A stretch of DNA of 64,000 bases, taken from assembly GCF_900102335.1 (NCBI RefSeq), contig NZ_FNBM01000001.1, positions 558,001-622,000 of the forward strand, read 5' to 3'. Shown piece after piece: positions 1 to 8,355 of this stretch. The stretch is from Phytopseudomonas seleniipraecipitans (GTDB taxonomy: Bacteria; Pseudomonadota; Gammaproteobacteria; Pseudomonadales; Pseudomonadaceae). Under the pieces are notes generated by a model. The model had not been told where the DNA came from and did no database searches. It saw only the letters and a list, made by a program, of their open reading frames with translations. The translations under genes and the position numbers were made by a program. The number at the start of each line of letters is the position of its first letter. Positions within the stretch are counted from its first letter, which is position 1.

Positions 1-105
1 GAAGTAGATCACCAGTTGCCTGCCCTTGTAGGCGGCCAGGTTGAACTCGCCGCCGGTGGCGGGCGCACTGAAATCGGTGACCGGGGAATCGATAGCGATG
101 GCCAT
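1..105 (-). CDS. bcp: Peroxiredoxin Bcp (thiol peroxidase), N-terminal part
   Basis: Only the first 35 codons lie in the window; the gene continues past position 1. The visible peptide starts MAIAIDSPVTDFSAPATG and goes on through an FNLAAYKG stretch to QLVIYF. This is the N-terminal strand pattern of AhpC/TSA-fold peroxiredoxins just before the catalytic Cys loop, which is off the window. The ATG is preceded at good distance by AAGGAG (plus-strand 111-116), which overlaps the stop codon of the gcvR-like gene, so the two are probably co-transcribed and coupled. The family reduces hydroperoxides in the cytoplasm. The identification rests on a short peptide plus the expected Pseudomonas order gcvR-bcp, divergent from dapA. 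Confidence 0.75.
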   Translation of the reverse strand, partial: MAIAIDSPVTDFSAPATGGEFNLAAYKGRQLVIYF

Positions 106-115
106 GAAACGCTCC

Positions 116-673
116 TTATGGGTTCTGCGGACGCCAGGGTTCGATCAATGCATCCAGATTCAGGGCATCGGCGAAGTCCAGGAACTGGTCACGCAGCCAG
201 CTGATCTGGGTGCCAGCGGGCAGGGTGACGGTCAGCGTGGCGTTGAGCATGGTGCCGCCAGTCTGTGGCGCTTGGTAAGTGTCGCAAGTCAGCGCCTCCA
301 GCTCCACGCGATGATCGAGGAAGAACTGGCACAACTCGTTGAGGATGTCCGGGCGGTACACCGAGCTGACATAGGCCACGTAGGGCAACGCCTGCGGACG
401 CACTTCCGACGCGCCGCTGCGGATTACGTTGGCGGTGAACTCGTGCTTTTTGGACAGCGCCGGCAGGCCGGCTTCCAGGCGCGCCAGGGCATCCCAGTTG
501 CCCGAGATCTGCAGCACCAGTGCACTGAATTCCCCGTGGCGGCTCAGGCGCGTGCTGATGACCGCGCAGCGGTTTTCATGGCTGGCTCGGCACAGCACAT
601 TGGTCAGCTCCATGGCGTTGGTGCCGAGTGCACTGATGACGAGGAATTGTTCGCGAACTGGGGGGGTGGACAT
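116..673 (-). CDS. gcvR: Glycine cleavage system regulator GcvR-like, double ACT protein
   Basis: This 185-residue cytoplasmic protein has the size and layout of GcvR: two ACT-type ligand-binding halves and no DNA-binding domain. The first half begins EQFLVISALGTNAMELTNVL and the second begins near residue 97 (LPYVAYVSSVYRPDILNEL), both showing the beta-alpha-beta start of an ACT fold. In enterobacteria GcvR represses the gcv operon by binding the activator GcvA in response to glycine. Whether that role holds in Pseudomonas is inference, and general annotations call it an ACT protein. The ATG has an AGGAAGG ribosome site just upstream. It is divergent from dapA across about 225 bp and upstream of bcp in the same direction. 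Confidence 0.8.
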   Translation of the reverse strand: MSTPPVREQFLVISALGTNAMELTNVLCRASHENRCAVISTRLSRHGEFSALVLQISGNWDALARLEAGLPALSKKHEFTANVIRSGASEVRPQALPYVAYVSSVYRPDILNELCQFFLDHRVELEALTCDTYQAPQTGGTMLNATLTVTLPAGTQISWLRDQFLDFADALNLDALIEPWRPQNP

Positions 674-898
674 GCAGCCTTCCTAAACGTTGAACGCTCG
701 GCGCTATAGACAGTGCCAAACAAACTCGCAGGGTAGCGAAAAGCGCCCGTCAGGGGAATGACCAGATACTGTTATCGGAACTGGCCTGTGGCGCCCAGTG
801 CCAGAAATAACGGTGCTTCACGCCGCCTGCTACTTCGCTTGTGCAAGGCTGGTGGCGCCAGTACCATTACGGCTCTCTTTTTCGGCAGGAGCGGTTGC

Positions 899-1777
899 AT
901 GATTGCGGGCAGTATGGTGGCACTGGCCACGCCCATGGATGCACAGGGTAATCTCGATTGGGACGCCTTGAGCAAACTGGTGGACTTCCACCTGCAAGAG
1001 GGCACCAATGCCATCGTCGCGGTCGGCACTACTGGTGAGTCGGCGACGCTCGACGTCAACGAGCATATCGAAGTCATCCGTCGCGTGGTTGACCAGGTTG
1101 GCGGCCGTATTCCGGTTATCGCCGGCACGGGTGCCAACTCCACCCGCGAGGCCGTCGAGCTGACCCAGAACGCTAAGAGCGCTGGCGCCGACGCTTGCCT
1201 GCTGGTTACGCCTTACTACAACAAGCCGACCCAGGAAGGCTTGTACCTGCATTTCCGGCATATCGCCGAAGCCGTGGCCATTCCGCAGATTCTCTACAAC
1301 GTGCCGGGCCGTACCGCCTGCGACATGCTGCCGGAAACCGTCGAGCGTCTGTCGCATGTCGACAACATCATCGGTATCAAGGAAGCCACCGGCGACCTGC
1401 AGCGCGCCCGTGACATTCTCGACCGCGTCAGTGCCAACTTCCTGCTGTACTCCGGCGACGACGCCACCGCCGTGGAGCTGATGCTGCTCGGCGGCAAGGG
1501 CAACATCTCGGTCACCGCCAACGTCGCGCCACGTGCCATGAGCGACATGTGCTCGGCGGCCATGCGCGGCGAAGCGGCGATTGCCCGGGCGATCAACGAC
1601 CGGCTGATGCCGCTGCACAAGAACCTGTTCATCGAAGCCAATCCGATTCCGGTGAAGTGGGCCCTGAACGAAATGGGCATGATGGCCGACGGCATTCGCC
1701 TGCCGCTGACCTGGCTGAGCCCCCGTTGTCACGAACCGCTGCGTCAGGCCCTGCGCCAGTCCGGTGTATTGGTCTAA
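899..1777 (+). CDS. dapA: 4-hydroxy-tetrahydrodipicolinate synthase
   Basis: DapA condenses pyruvate with aspartate semialdehyde in the first committed step of lysine and diaminopimelate synthesis. The open frame extends upstream to 758, but the ATG at 899 gives [13 protein letters not shown], exactly 292 residues, the usual family length, with a GGCAGGAG ribosome site upstream. Family residues are in place: GTTGES near residue 44, the tyrosine in LYNVPGRT, and the Schiff-base lysine at 161 in GIKEATGD. It is followed 17 bp later by bamC, the normal Pseudomonas dapA-bamC arrangement, so the two are likely one transcript ending at the hairpin at 2941. Confidence 0.97.
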   Translation: MIAGSMVALATPMDAQGNLDWDALSKLVDFHLQEGTNAIVAVGTTGESATLDVNEHIEVIRRVVDQVGGRIPVIAGTGANSTREAVELTQNAKSAGADACLLVTPYYNKPTQEGLYLHFRHIAEAVAIPQILYNVPGRTACDMLPETVERLSHVDNIIGIKEATGDLQRARDILDRVSANFLLYSGDDATAVELMLLGGKGNISVTANVAPRAMSDMCSAAMRGEAAIARAINDRLMPLHKNLFIEANPIPVKWALNEMGMMADGIRLPLTWLSPRCHEPLRQALRQSGVLV

Positions 1778-1794
1778 TCGAGGAATTACGACGC

Positions 1795-2913
1795 ATGAAG
1801 CGACTGGCCGGACTTTCCGCACTTGCTCTGATCATCACCAGCACCAGTGGCTGTGGCTGGGTCTGGGGCGAAAATGGCTACTTCCGCGATCGCGGCAGTG
1901 ATTACCTGACCGCACGGCAGACTGCGCCGATGCAGCTGCCCGCCGATGTCGAGGCCAAGCGCCTCGACCCGTTGCTGCCGGTTCCCCAGCACATTCGCGA
2001 CAGCGACGTGCAGGGCGAGTACGACGTACCGCGCCCGCAGGCACTGGCCGTGGCGGGTGACGTCAGCGAATTCAGCCTGCAGAACAGTGGCGACTCCAGC
2101 TGGCTGGTCGCCCAGCGGGTTCCGGCTGAAGTATGGCCTGGCGCCCGACAGTTTTTCGAAGACGGCGGTTTCCGCATCGTCGACGAGCGCCCGCAGACCG
2201 GCGAATTCAGCACCGACTGGCAGCGCTTCGACGCCTTGTCCAGCAGCATGCAGAGCCGCCTGAGCGGCCGCGTGGCCGGGCTCGACAACAACACCGAAAC
2301 CCGTGTGCATGTGCGCCTCGAACCTGGCGTACAACGCAACACCAGCGAAATCTTCGTGGTGACCGCGCAGCGTCCGGCAGGTAGCAGCGCTGACGTGCCG
2401 TTCACCGAGCGCAGCGTCAACAAGGCGCTGGACGCCGCGCTGCTCGACGAATTGCAGGTCAACCTCTCGCGCAGCGTCGAGCAGGGCGGTTCCGTATCCC
2501 TGCTGGCGGGGCGCGACTACGACGCACCGAGCCGCGTGAGCCTGTCCGAAGATGGTAACGGCAATCCCGTGCTGAACCTGAGCACCGACTTCGACCGCGC
2601 CTGGTCCGGCGTTGGCCGCTCGCTGCGTATGGCTGAGCTGCGCATCGACGACATCAACCGGACGCTGGGCGTCTACTACGTCAACCTGGCCGAAGGCCCG
2701 CAGCGCGCCAACGAGAAGCCCGGCTTGTTCAGCCGCATGTTCGGCGGCTCGGAGAGCAAGGACGATATCGAAGCCCGCGCCGAACGCTATCAGGTTCGCC
2801 TGACTGCAGTGGGCGACACCGTGCAGGTGACGGTCGAGAAAGACCTCAACACCGTGGCACCGTCCGACGTGGCTCGCCGCGTTCTCGGCATGATCCAGGA
2901 AAATCTCGGCTAA
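1795..2913 (+). CDS. bamC: Outer membrane assembly lipoprotein BamC (NlpB)
   Basis: BamC is an accessory lipoprotein of the BAM complex that inserts beta-barrel proteins into the outer membrane. The ATG at 1795 follows CGAGGAATT and gives 372 residues with a lipoprotein signal: MKRLAGLSALALIITSTSGC, lipidated cysteine at position 20. The -3 residue is Thr rather than the usual Leu. The mature protein has the unstructured N-terminal stretch and two helix-grip regions expected of the family (about residues 100-215 and 235-370). The frame is open further upstream inside dapA, but that part is an out-of-frame shadow of dapA. Downstream is a strong terminator. Confidence 0.93.
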   Translation: MKRLAGLSALALIITSTSGCGWVWGENGYFRDRGSDYLTARQTAPMQLPADVEAKRLDPLLPVPQHIRDSDVQGEYDVPRPQALAVAGDVSEFSLQNSGDSSWLVAQRVPAEVWPGARQFFEDGGFRIVDERPQTGEFSTDWQRFDALSSSMQSRLSGRVAGLDNNTETRVHVRLEPGVQRNTSEIFVVTAQRPAGSSADVPFTERSVNKALDAALLDELQVNLSRSVEQGGSVSLLAGRDYDAPSRVSLSEDGNGNPVLNLSTDFDRAWSGVGRSLRMAELRIDDINRTLGVYYVNLAEGPQRANEKPGLFSRMFGGSESKDDIEARAERYQVRLTAVGDTVQVTVEKDLNTVAPSDVARRVLGMIQENLG

Positions 2914-2940
2914 GCCATTTGGGTCGAGCGATTGGCGATA

Positions 2941-2973
2941 GGCGAAACCTCCCGGGGTTTCGCCTTTTGTTTT
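2941..2973 (+). terminator. Rho-independent terminator after dapA-bamC
   Basis: A perfect stem GGCGAAACC / GGTTTCGCC with a 6-nt loop is followed by TTTTGTTTT, 27 bp past the bamC stop. Confidence 0.9.
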
Positions 2974-3131
2974 CATAGACAGGCCACTTGGGAGCCTTTA
3001 GAAACGCAGCGATGACAACGCAGATAGTTTCTAGAGGTGCCCCTTGGCGCTAGTTTGTTATCTACCAGGCCGTCGGTCGTCACTTAGACGAAGAGCGGCG
3101 CGACTTTCACGCGACAAGGCGGAATCTCGAT

Positions 3132-3998
3132 ATGACCACACCTTCCCTGAGCCTGAAGAAGATCTATTCGGGCAAAGTCCGCGATCTCTACGAGATCGAT
3201 GACAAGCGCATGCTGATGGTCGCGACCGATCGCCTGTCGGCTTTCGACGTGATTCTTGAGCAGCCGATTCCGGAGAAGGGCAAGATCCTCACCGCCATCT
3301 CCAACTTCTGGTTCGACAAGCTGGCAGACGTGGTGCCCAACCACTTCACCGGTGATCGCGTCGAAGACGTGGTGCCGGCTGCCGAGCTGCCGCTGGTCGA
3401 AGGCCGTGCCGTGGTCGCCAAGCGCCTCAAGCCGGTCGCCGTGGAAGCCATCGTACGGGGCTACATCGTCGGTTCCGGCTGGAAGGAATACCAGAAGAGC
3501 GGCACCGTCTGCGGCATCCAGTTGCCGGCCGGGCTGAAGGAAGCCGCCAAGCTGCCGCAGCCGATCTTCACCCCGTCGACCAAAGCCGCCGTCGGCGATC
3601 ATGACGAGAACATCAGCTTCGAACAGTGCGAAGCGATCATCGGCGCCGAGCTGGCCGCCAAGGTGCGCGACACCTCCATCGCCCTGTACGTCGCCGCAGT
3701 GGAATACGCTGCCACCCGCGGCATCATCATCGCCGACACCAAGTTTGAATTCGGCCTCGACGAAGACGGCACCCTGACTCTGATGGACGAAGTGCTGACC
3801 CCCGATTCCAGCCGATTCTGGCCCGCCGATAGCTACGCCGAAGGCACCAACCCGCCGAGCTTCGACAAGCAGTTCGTGCGCAACTGGCTGGAATCCACCG
3901 GCTGGAACAAAGAGCCACCGGCTCCGGCCGTACCGGCCGACGTCGCCCAGAAGACCGCTGACAAGTACCGCGAGGCGCTGACTCGACTGACTACTTGA
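3132..3998 (+). CDS. purC: Phosphoribosylaminoimidazole-succinocarboxamide (SAICAR) synthase, long form
   Basis: PurC joins CAIR and aspartate with ATP in purine synthesis. This copy has 288 residues and starts [20 protein letters not shown]. The [28 protein letters not shown] and [14 protein letters not shown] motifs are diagnostic of SAICAR synthetases. The length and the [12 protein letters not shown] opening are those of the long class known from beta-proteobacteria and yeast Ade1. The short class, about 236 residues and beginning like MEKREELYRGKAKS, is what I recall at this position in P. aeruginosa. The metallo-beta-lactamase-fold gene that I recall between bamC and purC there is also absent. 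A strong terminator follows at 4021. Function is secure; the class switch is discussed in the findings. Confidence 0.95.
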   Translation: MTTPSLSLKKIYSGKVRDLYEIDDKRMLMVATDRLSAFDVILEQPIPEKGKILTAISNFWFDKLADVVPNHFTGDRVEDVVPAAELPLVEGRAVVAKRLKPVAVEAIVRGYIVGSGWKEYQKSGTVCGIQLPAGLKEAAKLPQPIFTPSTKAAVGDHDENISFEQCEAIIGAELAAKVRDTSIALYVAAVEYAATRGIIIADTKFEFGLDEDGTLTLMDEVLTPDSSRFWPADSYAEGTNPPSFDKQFVRNWLESTGWNKEPPAPAVPADVAQKTADKYREALTRLTT

Positions 3999-4020
3999 GT
4001 GTTTCGTCTGGCATCAAGAA

Positions 4021-4057
4021 AGCGCCGCCGACCCAGCAATGGGCGGCGGCGCTTTTT
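4021..4057 (+). terminator. Rho-independent terminator after purC
   Basis: The 10-bp stem AGCGCCGCCG (4021-4030) pairs with CGGCGGCGCT (4044-4053) and is followed by a T run, 22 bp past the purC stop. Confidence 0.92.
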
Positions 4058-4186
4058 GTTAGGTGGTAGGGTTTAAGCAGGTGCTGACCGCCAGGAAGCG
4101 GCTTTTTAAAGCCATCAAGATGGGAGCGTATCTGTCCTTTTTTTCCTGGTTCCCACGTACTTCAGCCACGCTCCTCAAGGTGCCTT

Positions 4187-4957
4187 ATGAGTTTGATACC
4201 CGAACTGAACAACGAAGCGGACGTGCTCATATGCGGAGCCAGCCGAGGCATCGGCTTGGCACTGTGCGCGGCTTTGCTCCCTCGCGGTGACGTAGCCCGC
4301 GTGTGGGCAGTCGCGCGAAAAGCCAGTACCTCCCCAGAGCTGGCAGCGCTTGCAGGGCAATATGGAGAGCGCCTGAAACGAGTCGACTGCGACGCGCGCG
4401 ATGAGCAATCCCTGGAAGCGCTGGTGAGCAAGGCGCGTGAAGAATGCGATCACCTGCACCTCGTCATCAGTACGCTAGGCATTCTTCATCAAGACGGTGC
4501 AAAAGCAGAAAAGGGTCTGGCACACCTGACGCTTGCGAGCATGCAAGCGAGCTTCACGACCAACACCTTTGCGCCGATCCTGTTGCTTAAACACCTGCTC
4601 CCGCTGTTGCGCAAACGACCGTCTACCTTCGCGGCGCTCTCCGCGAGAGTTGGCTCTATTGGCGATAACCGATTGGGTGGCTGGTACAGCTACAGATCCA
4701 GCAAAGCGGCGCTCAACCAGCTGTTACACACGGCCAGTATCGAACTAAAACGCCTGAACCCTGCCGCTACCGTGCTGGCAATACATCCAGGCACAACCGA
4801 CACGGATCTGTCTCAGCCATTCCAGGCGAACGTTCCCGAGGGACAGCTGTTCGAACCGGCGTTCTCAGCGGATCGCATTATCGAGTTGGTAGGGGCGCAT
4901 GGACCGGCCGACAGCGGCACGTTCTGGGCTTGGGACGACAAACCCATTGTCTGGTGA
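4187..4957 (+). CDS. Short-chain dehydrogenase/reductase (SDR), C-factor-like
   Basis: A 256-residue classical SDR. It has an N-terminal nucleotide-binding glycine motif (GASRGIGLAL, near residue 17), the NTFAPILLL helix, the strand ending ALSARVGSIGDN that supplies the catalytic Ser, and Y169-RSS-K173 as the catalytic YxxxK. The C-terminal IHPGTTDTDLS loop is typical of the C-factor/CsgA-like subgroup seen in many Pseudomonas. It presumably reduces or oxidises a small carbonyl or alcohol with NAD(P)(H); the substrate cannot be read from sequence. It is monocistronic, flanked upstream by the purC terminator and downstream by the left edge of the accessory island. Confidence 0.88.
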   Translation: MSLIPELNNEADVLICGASRGIGLALCAALLPRGDVARVWAVARKASTSPELAALAGQYGERLKRVDCDARDEQSLEALVSKAREECDHLHLVISTLGILHQDGAKAEKGLAHLTLASMQASFTTNTFAPILLLKHLLPLLRKRPSTFAALSARVGSIGDNRLGGWYSYRSSKAALNQLLHTASIELKRLNPAATVLAIHPGTTDTDLSQPFQANVPEGQLFEPAFSADRIIELVGAHGPADSGTFWAWDDKPIVW

Positions 4958-5001
4958 CTTAGGACGCGAATACATGAAATCCATCTGCTCAACTGGCCCG
5001 T

Positions 5002-5033
5002 CTGGCCGGCTGCTCTCGGCCAGAAGCGGACGT
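5002..5033. repeat. GGCC-rich hairpin repeat at the left edge of the accessory island
   Basis: CTGGCCG (5002-5008) pairs with CGGCCAG (5017-5023) over an 8-nt loop. The right arm continues as CGGCCAGAAGCGGACGT (5017-5033), which recurs with one mismatch at 9957-9973, beyond the recombinase gene. Related hairpins of the form CCGGCC-N6-GGCCGG lie at 9223-9240 and 28923-28940. This is probably a dispersed Pseudomonas repeat; a role as an island boundary is only suggestive. Confidence 0.5.
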
Positions 5034-5097
5034 AAGTAGTGATTGCTTGCGACTCAAAGCTGTCTGTTGCCACACAATCGGTAGTCGTTCCTGAGCA

Positions 5098-7860
5098 TCA
5101 GACGGCGATCAATTTTTCTGTCAACGATTCAATTTCATCATTTGGAAGGCTTTGAGTCAGAAAATCCTTAACGCCTTGCATGTGTCTTGGATGTAGGCGA
5201 TACCCATCGTCGGAGGAAGTTTTGGATGGCTCTTTGACCAGGAAGCCTTCGGCTATGAGCAGGTCTAGAAGACTAATAAGGTTTATTTTTAGTTTCAGGG
5301 TTCCGCATTTTTGCTTATAAACGGAATCCGATTTCCATACGAACGATCCACCTGCGAAGCCTACACGAAACACTTTTTTCAAGTCGCTAATGACGTGGTC
5401 GGTTCGCTTCTCTTTATCACCAGCGGATATCTCTATTGCATCCAGAAGGCCTTGGCATAGCACGCAGTCACTATCGAAGTTAGCGGAGCTTATAATATTT
5501 TTACCGAAATGCTTTTTCTCAATGTTGTGGAAATGGCATGACTTAAAAATTACTTCGCCTTCAGGTATTGCAGACTTGCTTAAAGCGGTGTAGTCGTCAA
5601 AGTGGCCGTCTCGAATCGTGAAGAAGCTGAAGTCGAGTGGATAAAACTCTCCATAAATAGCAATATTTTTTAGCTCTTGCCCATGTTGCCGGTCGAGCAG
5701 CTGAAGTATGCGTTCAGAGTTCTCAGCTCGATTGAGGTTGGATCCATCAAAGTAGATGTAGAGAAGGGCGGATGCCAACTTTCGATTGGTGACATTGGTA
5801 GGGGCACGATCCGTTTCGCTCAGTTCGCTCAGAAGTGCTTGCTCATATTTAGATCCAGGATTTTTATACTTGCAGATTTCTTTGACAAGCGCGCCTCCAC
5901 GATAACAGTTTTGTGCAAGCTCTCTACGAATGTTGTTATCGCTCTCTTTGTCGCGGGTATTGATAAGATAAGTAAGGTATCGGGCCTTAATCAGATATTC
6001 GATAGTATCGTATTTGATCTTAAATCGGTCGCCTTGGCGAGCCAGAAGGGTCGACGTATGATAGTTTTTGGCCGTTTCCTCTGTGATAGCGGCACCGTTA
6101 CCAGCTGCGGCGATAGCGATGAGATCGAAAAGTTCAGCGGAGCTAACTTGCCCTCCATTTTGAAAAATGACATCGCTCAAGATTGTAAAATACTGATCAC
6201 ATGTGTTGATTCCGAGGGACTGCTTTCCTATTTCTCGGTCCATTAAGCGATAGACGATTTTGTCCAGCGGCTCGTTTAGCTTGAGGTACATACTCTTTTG
6301 ATGGTGCGGTAACGCCTTAGTTGGTTCGCTGGCTAGTTCGCAAGCCAGTCGCAGGATAAGTGGTGTCACTTGAGCATCAGTGCCGAGGCTAGCAATAATT
6401 TCTTTTGCTGTGAGGATTTTCCGGCCCTCGCCTGGGAAGCGTTTGTGGAGATATTTATCGATCAGCCGCTGGTCAAAGCCCTTGATATAAAAAATTTTAA
6501 CATCATCAATCTCGAATGCAGCCTTGTTGATTTCTCGCGATGTCAAAATTACAGAACAATTTTGGTAGGTGTCGTTTAGCTCCTTGACCGAGTCAATAAA
6601 CTTCTCCAGCGAGAATCGCTCTTTCATTTTCGACTGAATTTCGTCGAGGCCATCAATGATAATCAAGATATTACCCGAGCTGATGTTCAATCCCAAGCTA
6701 TTTGGGTCGATATCCAAATCGGCAACTAGTGAATACAGCGTTTGTAGTGAGTCGACCACAGTGCCTGCAGGGAGTTCTTCTGGAATATCGAATGACGATA
6801 TGAGTATGGCTTTTTTCTTAAGGCCGCTGCTTTGATACTTGTTTACAAGCTGAACGGTTTGCTCGCAAAATGTGGTTTTTCCTGCTCCGCCTTCCCCGAA
6901 TACCACATATATTGGTTTTTTCTCGCGAAGTTTATTTTTAACTAAAGACTCCACAAAATCCAGGCTCAGCATACTTGGTGAGTCAGAGTGCAGGTTTTGA
7001 TCGATGAAGTATGGTACTTCCGGAAGTTTGGTGATTTCTTTTGCAATTTCTGGCAAACATCTATCCCAAATGTAATCCTCGATGAACTCGTAAGTGCACG
7101 ACATTCTGGGCAGACAATCTGTGAACTCTTTCGATATCCGCATAATACTGTCTTTCCGATTTCGTACAGGTGTTCGTGTCGTCGTGCTGATCTCCACTGG
7201 AAAGAGAAACGTCAAGCTTGAAAGCTCCGCTATTTTCTCGAATGCGAAGACGGTTTCAAAAACTTGATTAAAGGTTATATTTCGGCCGAGGAATAGAATT
7301 CCGATTTTTCTACCATCAGCTTCGTTCAGCGCAAAAAATTCAAAATCTTTGGAGGATTGATGAAGGTAGATCTTTCGATTTGGATAAACAATAGAGACAA
7401 TTTTTTCGCAGCGCCAATTTTCCGTTTCAATGACGGACTTATGGATTTTGTAATATATTTCATCTGGTATTTTTTGGTCGATGTAAAACTTTTCTTTCGA
7501 GTTGAAAACCAGTTGGATTAAGTTGTCGAGTGCTTGCTTGACTCGCTCAATCTCATCCTCTTCAACAATATCGTCGGTGTCATGCGACTCAATATTTCCG
7601 TAGCTTTGCAAAATACCCAGATCTGTTTTGATGCGCTTCAAATGGTTTTTTGGCATCGACTGAGTTGCTGGCGATAGGCTATTCAATAAAGTGTTAAATT
7701 TTTCGGCTTCAGCTTTAGCGCGGACTTCCTCCGAGTCAGAGCTCAACAGGATGATTCTGCAGAATGCTTCGCCCGCTTTTCTTGCGCAATTTAAATCGTG
7801 AGTCCTATCGAATTCGGCAATATAACCGCCCAGACGTGATACGACATTTCCAAGATCCAT
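5098..7860 (-). CDS. NACHT-domain STAND NTPase (NLR-like), candidate anti-phage protein
   Basis: A 920-residue cytoplasmic protein. The centre is a NACHT P-loop NTPase: Walker A GEGGAGKTT with Lys at 328, Walker B ILIIIDGLDEIQ with the Asp at 403, and an ILTSREI sensor-like motif near 440. The first 150 residues are mostly helical. They resemble DUF4145/HEPN-like helical bundles (ARKAGEAFCRIILL followed by LGILQSYGNIESHD), though I see no clean R-X4-6-H RNase motif. Residues about 520-920 are unassigned, without obvious LRR, TPR or WD repeats, and probably form the sensor. Bacterial NACHT proteins of this layout are known anti-phage NLR-like proteins; the role here is inferred. The ATG follows GGAG at 7 nt. 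The gene is clearly AT-richer than the flanking genes, which suggests transfer. Confidence 0.85.
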   Translation of the reverse strand: MDLGNVVSRLGGYIAEFDRTHDLNCARKAGEAFCRIILLSSDSEEVRAKAEAEKFNTLLNSLSPATQSMPKNHLKRIKTDLGILQSYGNIESHDTDDIVEEDEIERVKQALDNLIQLVFNSKEKFYIDQKIPDEIYYKIHKSVIETENWRCEKIVSIVYPNRKIYLHQSSKDFEFFALNEADGRKIGILFLGRNITFNQVFETVFAFEKIAELSSLTFLFPVEISTTTRTPVRNRKDSIMRISKEFTDCLPRMSCTYEFIEDYIWDRCLPEIAKEITKLPEVPYFIDQNLHSDSPSMLSLDFVESLVKNKLREKKPIYVVFGEGGAGKTTFCEQTVQLVNKYQSSGLKKKAILISSFDIPEELPAGTVVDSLQTLYSLVADLDIDPNSLGLNISSGNILIIIDGLDEIQSKMKERFSLEKFIDSVKELNDTYQNCSVILTSREINKAAFEIDDVKIFYIKGFDQRLIDKYLHKRFPGEGRKILTAKEIIASLGTDAQVTPLILRLACELASEPTKALPHHQKSMYLKLNEPLDKIVYRLMDREIGKQSLGINTCDQYFTILSDVIFQNGGQVSSAELFDLIAIAAAGNGAAITEETAKNYHTSTLLARQGDRFKIKYDTIEYLIKARYLTYLINTRDKESDNNIRRELAQNCYRGGALVKEICKYKNPGSKYEQALLSELSETDRAPTNVTNRKLASALLYIYFDGSNLNRAENSERILQLLDRQHGQELKNIAIYGEFYPLDFSFFTIRDGHFDDYTALSKSAIPEGEVIFKSCHFHNIEKKHFGKNIISSANFDSDCVLCQGLLDAIEISAGDKEKRTDHVISDLKKVFRVGFAGGSFVWKSDSVYKQKCGTLKLKINLISLLDLLIAEGFLVKEPSKTSSDDGYRLHPRHMQGVKDFLTQSLPNDEIESLTEKLIAV

Positions 7861-8355
7861 CTCGCCGCTCCAGTTTTAGCATATCAAAGTAATGTCATTA
7901 TGGCATTATTGCTTTGGGTTGTCATCAATCTACGTTTTTGGGTTTAGCCCAGTGCGACGATAACGCGGAGAGGTTGAATTTAGCCCCCGAGACAAAAAGT
8001 TGGTGTTTGTTCTCGGAGTTTTTAGTGGTATTAGATTGTCGGTTAGTCTCGGCGACTCTTGTAGCGACAACCTTTATCTGATCTGGAACAAGACTACAAT
8101 GTACAATGCGCACATCGTGTATGTTCAGGATTTCATCTGTGATTATTATTTGCTTACGTCGATTAGCTGTCTGCTACGGGTCGATAGTGGTCGATCACGA
8201 ATGACCGACACCGAGTCAAAGCCGCCTGTTGTCTTATCTGTGAAACTAGGTCGATTCAGGTGCTGATTGGATATGGGACTTCACCACACATAGAAAACAT
8301 CTCACTGCTATATCGGAGCATGTTAATTATATATCTTGGTGTATTTTAGTGAGGA
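7861..8355. other. AT-rich non-coding gap inside the defence island
   Basis: No convincing gene was found in these 495 bp. Two short open frames (minus 7925-8113, plus 8000-8266) lack ribosome sites and recognisable protein character. The part next to the NACHT gene holds a 17-bp palindrome (7891-7907) and, reading leftwards, a TATGCT -10-like hexamer before the gene's GGAG site. So the gap probably carries the NACHT promoter. Its length argues against simple co-transcription with the Abi_C gene. Confidence 0.5.
7891..7907. promoter_or_regulatory. Palindrome upstream of the NACHT gene, possible operator
   Basis: AATGtCATtATGgCATT is a perfect interrupted dyad (AATG.CAT.ATG.CATT) centred about 39 bp before the NACHT ATG, in the promoter region. 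It could bind a dimeric repressor; no regulator gene of obvious fit is adjacent. Confidence 0.4.

Noticed and set aside
758..898. N-terminal extension of dapA
   Set aside because: Would add 47 residues not found in the family; the ATG at 899 gives the exact 292-residue enzyme with a ribosome site.
8000..8266. 88-codon plus-strand frame in the defence island gap
   Set aside because: Weak start, no domain features; insufficient to call a gene, though RNA data could change this.
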